Shown: positions 7,099 to 12,150 of the stretch, piece after piece
How the letters are laid out: every line of letters begins with the position of its first letter
Numbering within the stretch: the stretch's first letter is position 1
From: Coriobacteriales bacterium
GTDB taxonomy: Bacteria > Actinomycetota > Coriobacteriia > Coriobacteriales > UBA8131
Assembly: GCA_031290695.1 (NCBI GenBank)
Contig: JAITNB010000062.1
Location: 1-20,527, forward strand
Length of the DNA: 20,527 nucleotides
Direction: 5' to 3'
Made by a program: the position numbers and the translations under genes
The notes under the pieces: model-generated
The model's database searches: none
What the model saw: only the letters and a program-made list of their open reading frames with translations
Told to the model about the DNA's origin: nothing

Positions 7099-8163
7099 TT
7101 ATAAGCCGGCCTGCTTTGCAAGGCCTTCTGGTGCCAGCGCGTGCGTGGTCATCTCCTGCGCGGTAATGCGCCCTTCCTTATAGAGCTTGAGCAGGCTGGC
7201 ATCCATGCCCACCATACCCTCGGCCACGCTGGTATTGATGACGGAGGACATCTGGTGTGTACGTCCCTCGCGAACGAGGTTGCGGATGGCATTGTTGCAG
7301 TGCATGATCTCAAAGGCAGGGGTCATGCAGCCGTCAACCGTGGGGATGAGCTGCTGCGAGACGACGCTTTGGAGCACCATCGAGAGTTGCATACGCACCT
7401 GCGTCTGCTGCTCGGCGCGAAACGAGTCGACCAGGCGGTCCACCGTGTTGACGGCACCCACGGTATGCAGGGTCGAGAGCACAAGGTGGCCGGTCTCGGC
7501 CGCAGTGAGCGCAATGGAGATAGTCTCAGGGTCGCGCAGCTCGCCGATGAGGATAACGTCGGGGCTTTGGCGCAGAGCGGCACGCAGGGCGGTCGCATAA
7601 CTTGCCGTGTCGATACTCACCTCACGCTGGCTGATGAGGCTCTCCTTGTGACGGTGGAGGAACTCGATAGGGTTCTCAAGGGTGATGATATGGGCGTTGC
7701 GGGTATGGTTGATGCGGTCGATAAGGCACGCCAGCGTAGTGGTCTTGCCGCTGCCGGCAGGGCCGGTGATAAGCACGAGGCCGCGGCGCAGCTCGGAGAG
7801 GTCGAGCACCGAGCCGGGGATGCTGAGTACCAGGGGGTTAGGCATCTCAAAGGCAACCACGCGAATGACAGCGGCAAGGGAGCCGCGTTGCTTGTAGGTG
7901 TTCACCCTAAAGCGGGACACGCCCTTGATGGCAAATGAGAAGTCGTCATCGCCGCGCTCCAGCAAAGCCGCCATCGAGCGATGGTCGGCCATCCCATAGA
8001 TTTGCGAGATTATCTCCTCCGTGTCTGCCGGGAGCAGCATCTGCCCGTCGTCGAGGGTCTCTATGAGGTTCCCGATCTTGTAGCTGAGTGGGCGCCCCGT
8101 GATGATAAAGACATCGGCGACACCCTTCTCAACCAGTTCTTGTAATAAAGCCTTCGCGTCCAT
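7099..8163 (-). CDS. pilT: Type IV pilus retraction ATPase PilT
   Basis: The product is 354 residues, within the usual PilT range (about 340-370). An N-terminal PilT domain is followed by a RecA-like core with Walker A GPAGSGKTT (134-142, K140), Walker B region LIGELRDPETI (catalytic E208) and the His box GHLVLSTLHT. AIRNLVRE (292-299) corresponds to the AIRNLIRE motif that distinguishes PilT from the extension ATPase PilB. It should be the cytoplasmic hexameric motor that retracts pili for twitching or DNA uptake. The ATG at 8163 has AAAGAGGT just upstream; an earlier in-frame start would run into the preceding pilin-like gene without its own site. It is the last gene of the pilus operon, 13 bases after its neighbour. 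No PilB is encoded here. The protein is complete. Confidence 0.96.
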   Translation of the reverse strand: MDAKALLQELVEKGVADVFIITGRPLSYKIGNLIETLDDGQMLLPADTEEIISQIYGMADHRSMAALLERGDDDFSFAIKGVSRFRVNTYKQRGSLAAVIRVVAFEMPNPLVLSIPGSVLDLSELRRGLVLITGPAGSGKTTTLACLIDRINHTRNAHIITLENPIEFLHRHKESLISQREVSIDTASYATALRAALRQSPDVILIGELRDPETISIALTAAETGHLVLSTLHTVGAVNTVDRLVDSFRAEQQTQVRMQLSMVLQSVVSQQLIPTVDGCMTPAFEIMHCNNAIRNLVREGRTHQMSSVINTSVAEGMVGMDASLLKLYKEGRITAQEMTTHALAPEGLAKQAGL

Positions 8164-8176
8164 GTTGACCTCTTTT

Positions 8177-8605
8177 TCATCCTTGATCGTCACGTTGTGC
8201 CGATCCTGACTGCCATTGGATAATCGTCGGTTTTCCGTCTTTGTTAACGGCAACCGTCACGTTGAGTTGCCGGTTAGTACCCAGGGCAAACTGCTCGGTG
8301 ACACAGAGCACCCCGCTCTCGGTACGTGAAACCTCGTAACCAGCCTCTGTGAGGCTGTGTTCCCAATCCGCGCTTTGCGTATCCTCAAGATAGGCGCACA
8401 GGCCGGCATACCATTCCTCGGCCACGCCGTCGGCAGCGTAATACTGCTGTGCCGCCTCTGCCGCCATCGTCGAAAGCCGCAGGTCGGAGCGCGCCGAGAC
8501 CAGCGTGAGGACGGAGAAGGCCGTGAGGAGCATGACAACCATGATGGTGACGAGGGTCGTCACGCCCACCCCCATCGCCGACCGTGACTTCTTCTGAGGG
8601 CTCAT
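8177..8605 (-). CDS. Small pilin-like membrane protein of the pilus operon
   Basis: A 142-residue protein with a short basic N-terminus (KKSR), one hydrophobic helix (about 12-37, VGVTTLVTIMVVMLLTAF) and a polar C-terminal domain exposed outside the cell. This is the outline of a minor pilin or assembly-primer protein. There is no canonical G|FxxxE prepilin cleavage site, so it may stay anchored in the membrane rather than be processed. It has features of PilX-type proteins (AAEAAQQYYAADGVAEEWYAG after the helix, a common motif in small pilins), but I do not assign a family. Its ATG overlaps the TGA of the upstream gene (ATGA, 8602-8605), indicating translational coupling, and pilT follows after 13 bases. 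Role in the pilus inferred from position. Confidence 0.75.
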   Translation of the reverse strand: MSPQKKSRSAMGVGVTTLVTIMVVMLLTAFSVLTLVSARSDLRLSTMAAEAAQQYYAADGVAEEWYAGLCAYLEDTQSADWEHSLTEAGYEVSRTESGVLCVTEQFALGTNRQLNVTVAVNKDGKPTIIQWQSGSAQRDDQG

Positions 8606-9033
8606 GCGCCACCCCCCTGCGCCACATAACGCTTCGCCTCAAGGGAGAAGAGCTCTTTGGGGCCCTGGTAGACGGTTATCGCAGCCGTCCTGAGCACGGT
8701 GCCAGTGTCGATGTCACAGCGTATAAGGTACGGCGCGCTGGCAGCATCCACCGGCTTGAACTCCTCGTCATAGTAGAGGAGAAGCGCGTCGCCGTCCCGC
8801 TGGGCGTCAAGGCTGAGGGCCACTGCGTCAATATCGCCGTCCAGCGACTTGAAGGCCTCGGCGACTACCTGTGCCTCGATGGCGAGGTTCGAGAGCGCTG
8901 CGCTCTCGTCGCTGGCAAGCTTCGCGCTCACAAACAACTGGAGGCATACTGCCGCGCAGAGGGAGAAGATCACCAGGTTCAGCACCAGTTCGAGGAAGAA
9001 GGCCCGCGACGGGGCGGGCGGGCGGCTGCTCAT
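8602..9033 (-). CDS. Minor-pilin-like protein with a prepilin-like N-terminal helix
   Basis: A 143-residue protein with a nine-residue basic leader (SSRPPAPSR) before AFFLELVLNLVIFSLCAAVC, a hydrophobic helix. If cleavage falls after Arg10 the mature protein begins A-F-F-L-E, giving the Glu5 typical of type IV pilins, but the usual Gly at -1 is an Arg. The C-terminal part (about 45-140) is a soluble domain of unknown fold with a possible beta region ending in AKRYVAQGG. ATGA overlaps occur at both ends (9030-9033 and 8602-8605), so it is tightly coupled with its neighbours. Probably a minor pilin or pseudopilin of the system driven by PilC and PilT; direct proof would need processing data. 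It could instead be an uncleaved membrane assembly factor. Confidence 0.72.
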   Translation of the reverse strand: MSSRPPAPSRAFFLELVLNLVIFSLCAAVCLQLFVSAKLASDESAALSNLAIEAQVVAEAFKSLDGDIDAVALSLDAQRDGDALLLYYDEEFKPVDAASAPYLIRCDIDTGTVLRTAAITVYQGPKELFSLEAKRYVAQGGGA

Positions 9034-9527
9034 GAGCTGCTCCCCTCTCCAACGTACGTGGTGGCCGCCTTGACGGCGAGCTGGATATGCGACTCTTCGC
9101 CCGACTCCAGGATAAAGGATACCGTGAGGAGGTTGCCGTCAACGAGGTCGAGGGCCATGCTCCGCATGGGCATGATGGCCTGGCCAGCGGTGATCTGAAC
9201 CGCACTGCCGGAGGCTACCATCTCCTCGTACAACACGCCCTTATCAACAAATATCCACGTCTCATATCCCTTGCCGGTACGTTGCTCGGTGAACACGAGG
9301 GCATCGGCCCCGTTAAGGGTATCGACCCTGACCCCCTCAGCCACGTCGTTTTGACGAGTCTTCTCCGCAACATAGAGGACGCCGGTGCGCAGGTCGTAGT
9401 TCTCATGCATGGTCGCCGTCGTGTCCTTGTAGATGTTGGCACCCAGGACGCACAGGATCAGGGCGCTCACGGCATAGACACAAAACAGTGCCAGCACAAG
9501 GAACATATCTATCGAATGCCGCTTCAA
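9030..9527 (-). CDS. DUF4860-like pilus-operon membrane protein
   Basis: A 165-residue protein with one N-terminal membrane helix (about 8-30, MFLVLALFCVYAVSALILCV) and an extracellular domain. The region after the helix (Glu-Asn-Tyr-Asp-Leu-Arg-Thr then Tyr-Val-Ala-Glu-Lys-Thr-Arg-Gln-Asn-Asp) resembles DUF4860, a family of unknown function found in pilus-like operons of Firmicutes and relatives; I recall this pattern and could not search. The start is TTG at 9527, supported by GGGAGG five bases upstream. The stop overlaps the start of the next gene (ATGA). It lies 19 bases after the small protein gene at 9547. Role in the pilus tip or priming complex is inferred from position and from the shared one-helix layout of the four small proteins. 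Confidence 0.75.
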   Translation of the reverse strand: MKRHSIDMFLVLALFCVYAVSALILCVLGANIYKDTTATMHENYDLRTGVLYVAEKTRQNDVAEGVRVDTLNGADALVFTEQRTGKGYETWIFVDKGVLYEEMVASGSAVQITAGQAIMPMRSMALDLVDGNLLTVSFILESGEESHIQLAVKAATTYVGEGSSS

Positions 9528-9546
9528 CCGCGCCTCCCTTCCCCGT

Positions 9547-9885
9547 TCATTTATGTACCGTTATAACACGTATCTGCGGTATGAGGTTGCCGCCCATCGG
9601 CTCGTAGTAGACCGCGTAATGGCCGCGGTCAATGTACAGGCCGTAGTTCTGCTCAAGGTAGGCGACGTCTTCGGGAAAACTCCCCTCAAGCGCATAACAC
9701 TGTACGGCGCTGCGGCGCACCGCATCGGCGAGGAACGTGGCCTGGTTGTCCTGTACCTGCGACGAGAGGCCGTTCGTGCCGAGCCACACCCCCACCACCA
9801 GGGCCACCGCAACCACGAGCAAGCGCAGCAGCTTTGACGAGAGGATCGTCTGCACGGGTGACGTTTTGGTTGGCCGGTCGTTCAT
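9547..9885 (-). CDS. Small single-helix pilus-operon protein of unknown function
   Basis: A 112-residue protein: about 20 cytoplasmic residues, a membrane helix (about 20-40, LLRLLVVAVALVVGVWLGT) and an extracellular domain of about 70 residues rich in Tyr, with a block AVQCYALEGSFPEDVAYLEQ then NYGLYIDRG. The Gly-Ser-Phe-Pro segment resembles the central part of type IV pilin-like proteins, where a polypeptide is laid down after the helix, but no prepilin cleavage site is seen. The ATG at 9885 is preferred over the TTG one codon upstream because AGGAGG (9895-9890) is four bases from the ATG and only one from the TTG. It lies 18 bases after pilC and 19 before the DUF4860-like gene. Likely a pilus accessory protein (inference). 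Confidence 0.72.
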   Translation of the reverse strand: MNDRPTKTSPVQTILSSKLLRLLVVAVALVVGVWLGTNGLSSQVQDNQATFLADAVRRSAVQCYALEGSFPEDVAYLEQNYGLYIDRGHYAVYYEPMGGNLIPQIRVITVHK

Positions 9886-9903
9886 CAATCCTCCTGCCTG
9901 TGC

Positions 9904-10950
9904 CTAGATAGTGGTCAGGACGCCCATAAGCGGCAGCATCACCGAGAGCAAAATGAAGCCCACGAGCACACACATGATGGCCACGAGCGTGGGCTCGATG
10001 GCCGCGACGAGGCCCTCCATCTTGCGCTCCGTAGAAAGCGTGATCGACTGGCCTATCTGGTCGAGTGCCTCGGCATCGGTGCCTGTCTTGAAGCCCACCG
10101 AGAGCAGGGCCATCGACGAAGGCGGGAACAGCTTGCTCTTCTCGATGGCATGGGGAAAGCTCTCGCCCTTCTCCACATCCCGGCGAACGAGGCGTACCCG
10201 TTGGGCGGCACGCTTGTCGTCAACCAGCGGCTCGGCGTATTCGAGCGCCTGATCTACCTCAAGCCCGGCGTTGAGCAACGTCGAGAGCGCGAGCGCAAAC
10301 CGCTGGGTCGAGAGCCGCAGCGAGAGGTCGCGGGTAAAAGGCGCGTTTTGAAACAGCGCGTTGAAGAATCCCTTGCCCGCCGGCGTTACCCGGATGACGA
10401 GCACGACAAGGATGAGCGCCACGATGACACCGGTGATAACGACGGCATACTGGCTGAGCAGGTTGCCAAACTCGAGCAACCCCCCGGCTATGCCGGTCAT
10501 CGCAAAGCCCAGCTGCGAGAATACTTGGTTGAACACCGGCATGGCCTGCGTGAGCAGGACGACGACAACGAGGAACACCATGACCATCATCGACAGCGGG
10601 TACACAAGCGAGGCGCGAATCGAACGTGAGAGCTCGTCGCGCCTCTCATAGTAGCTGCGCAGGCCGCCAAAGGTCTCCTCCATGCGGCCGGTCTCCTCGC
10701 CAATGCGGATGAGCGAGAGCGCATAGGCAGGCAGCGAGCCCAGCCCTGTGAGCGACTCGTAGAGCGACTCGCCGTTGGCGGCGGCATGGTAGAGCGCGTC
10801 CATGCGCCTCTTCTCGCTGGCATCCTGCGCGTTGGCGCGGAGGATGTCGAAGCCCTCCGACAGCGACAGGCCAGAGTGATAGACCAATTCGAGGTTGCTG
10901 AAAAACAGGTTGAGCTCCGCTGGTGAGAGCTCTTTTGTCTTCCTGGCCAT
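9904..10950 (-). CDS. pilC: Type IV pilus inner-membrane platform protein (PilC/GspF family)
   Basis: A 348-residue protein with the family layout: a first T2SSF domain (about 12-135), a membrane helix (about 114-140), a second helix (about 166-188), a second T2SSF domain (about 213-335) and a last helix (about 313-345). Each domain carries the expected motifs, for example LYHAAANGESLYESL with IRIGEETGRMEETF in the first and LSTLLNAGLEVDQAL with LSVGFKTGTDAEAL in the second. It is the membrane platform that PilT and PilB act on, transmitting ATPase motion to pilin. The ATG at 10950 follows AAAGGGG nine bases upstream; the open frame continues 37 codons further without a better site. The 123 bases upstream contain the 9-base direct repeat GTTCCTTGC (10979-10987 and 11030-11038) but no clear promoter. 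First gene of the pilus operon. Confidence 0.95.
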   Translation of the reverse strand: MARKTKELSPAELNLFFSNLELVYHSGLSLSEGFDILRANAQDASEKRRMDALYHAAANGESLYESLTGLGSLPAYALSLIRIGEETGRMEETFGGLRSYYERRDELSRSIRASLVYPLSMMVMVFLVVVVLLTQAMPVFNQVFSQLGFAMTGIAGGLLEFGNLLSQYAVVITGVIVALILVVLVIRVTPAGKGFFNALFQNAPFTRDLSLRLSTQRFALALSTLLNAGLEVDQALEYAEPLVDDKRAAQRVRLVRRDVEKGESFPHAIEKSKLFPPSSMALLSVGFKTGTDAEALDQIGQSITLSTERKMEGLVAAIEPTLVAIMCVLVGFILLSVMLPLMGVLTTI

Positions 10951-11073
10951 CCACGCACCCCTTTCCCGTGTTATCCACGTTCCTTGCTTTAACGTTTTCG
11001 GCCTCAGGCACTCGTGGGCCTTGCCGCTTGTTCCTTGCCGGTCCCGCGCCGCCACGGCCACGCGGCACTGCCC

Positions 11074-12027
11074 CTAATAGTAGAACAGGGGCTGATAGTT
11101 GTTGCCGTCCCCGATTACCGAGGACAGGTCCTGCGTCCCTTTGCTCGCGGCATCGAAGGTCGGGTCCATCTGCACCCACTTCTCCCCGTTGAACACATAC
11201 ATCCCAATCTCGCCCGTATCCGCACAATGGACCTCTATCCAGGCGTGGTACGCCGAGCCCGCATATCCTACCACCAACTGGGCGGGTATCCGCTGCGAGC
11301 GGAGCATGGCGGCCGTGAGAACCGCATAGTCAAAACAGATGCCCATCCTGGTCTCATACACCTCGTCGATGGCCGGCAGGTAGCCCGAGGCCACCGTGAC
11401 CGCCTCCTCGTAGTCGTAATCGATGTTGGTCACCACCCAGGCATAGACCTGGTCGAGTGCCTCCACATCGCTCGTCGCGCCCTCGATCAGGCGCTGTGCC
11501 TCCGCGATCGCCTGGTTTTCCAGGTTGAAGTTGACGTACTGGCTGGGGTAGAGGAAGGGCAGGAACTCGTCGTCGAGGGTCACTTCGAGGTTCTGGGAGA
11601 GGATGGGAGAATACTGCTGGTCATAGACGTTCTCATAGACCTCCACCGCATAGGTCCCGTTGCCCTCGCTGAGTGGGATGACGGTGTACACGTCCCCACG
11701 GTCGAGCGTGTACTGGTACTGTTTGCTGCCAGCCACGTTGACCAACACCTTGACCTTGGTGTCACCCAGGTATGACTTCACCATAAAGTAGCCCTGGCTC
11801 ATATTGGAATAATCCATTATCGCCTTATCAGTCCCATTCACTGCCACATTGGAGGCGCTTGGAGTCAACACGACCGGCGTTGTGTCACGGGGGTTCCCTG
11901 GGTTCGCCACACCAACCGGCCCGGGCGTGCCAACACCACCTGGCCCGCACGACGCAAGAAACAGCGCAAGCCCGCAGAGAATGGCAGGTACCAGCACCCT
12001 GGCTATGAACCAAGACCGGGCAGTCAC
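11074..12027 (-). CDS. Transglutaminase-like lipoprotein
   Basis: A 317-residue exported protein. A signal peptide (1-26) ends in a lipobox, Leu-Ala-Ser with C27, so it should be a lipoprotein on the outer face of the membrane. A Gly/Pro-rich stretch (28-50) is followed by a beta-rich region (about 60-165) and a transglutaminase/protease-like domain (about 170-300) with the catalytic triad C231 (MGICFDYA), H261 (AYHAWIEV) and D288 (QMDPTFD). Such proteins may cross-link or cleave cell-wall-associated proteins; substrate unknown. The start is GTG at 12027, in frame with the signal peptide; a GAGGAAGGGAG site is about 10 bases upstream and a TGA closes the frame beyond it. The pilC gene begins 123 bases downstream on the same strand, so it may process pilus or surface proteins, or simply be a neighbour. 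Confidence 0.88.
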   Translation of the reverse strand: MTARSWFIARVLVPAILCGLALFLASCGPGGVGTPGPVGVANPGNPRDTTPVVLTPSASNVAVNGTDKAIMDYSNMSQGYFMVKSYLGDTKVKVLVNVAGSKQYQYTLDRGDVYTVIPLSEGNGTYAVEVYENVYDQQYSPILSQNLEVTLDDEFLPFLYPSQYVNFNLENQAIAEAQRLIEGATSDVEALDQVYAWVVTNIDYDYEEAVTVASGYLPAIDEVYETRMGICFDYAVLTAAMLRSQRIPAQLVVGYAGSAYHAWIEVHCADTGEIGMYVFNGEKWVQMDPTFDAASKGTQDLSSVIGDGNNYQPLFYY

Positions 12028-12070
12028 CCTCGAAGAACTCCCTTCCTCAATGTGCTCATAACATCCTCAC

Positions 12071-12076
12071 ATTATG
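12071..12076 (-). promoter_or_regulatory. Possible -10 element of the transglutaminase gene
   Basis: CATAAT on the minus strand, about 44 bases before the GTG at 12027, fits a -10 element. No good -35 box is seen at the right spacing. The gap 12028-12150 between this gene and the receptor gene is AT-rich, which agrees with a promoter being there. Confidence 0.3.
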
Positions 12077-12089
12077 GCACACCATCAGC

Positions 12090-12115
12090 GGTTTTTATGG
12101 ATTTGCACAAAAACC
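12090..12115. repeat. AT-rich inverted repeat in the gap before the transglutaminase gene
   Basis: GGTTTTT (12090-12096) and AAAAACC (12109-12115) form a 7-bp inverted repeat with a 12-base centre, in the 123-base gap downstream of the receptor gene stop and upstream of the transglutaminase promoter candidate. It could be a weak terminator for the receptor operon or an operator; the low stem stability argues against a strong terminator. Confidence 0.4.
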
Positions 12116-12123
12116 CTACAGAG

Positions 12124-12143
12124 AATCCTTATAGGTAATCCTT
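12124..12143. repeat. Tandem direct repeat AATCCTT, 13-base period
   Basis: AATCCTT occurs at 12124-12130 and at 12137-12143 with a 13-base period, immediately after the receptor gene in minus-strand order. Two copies of a heptamer could be a binding site for a dimeric regulator; two copies alone are weak evidence. Confidence 0.25.
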
Positions 12144-12150
12144 GCCGGTA

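Noticed and set aside
8164..8253. Extended start for PilT
   Set aside because: The extra 30 residues overlap the pilin-like gene and are not part of the PilT fold; ATG 8163 has a good ribosome site and family-typical length.
11048..11066. GCCGC/GCGGC hairpin after the transglutaminase gene as a terminator
   Set aside because: The stem is only 5 bp and no T-tract follows on the minus strand; in a GC-rich region this is expected by chance.
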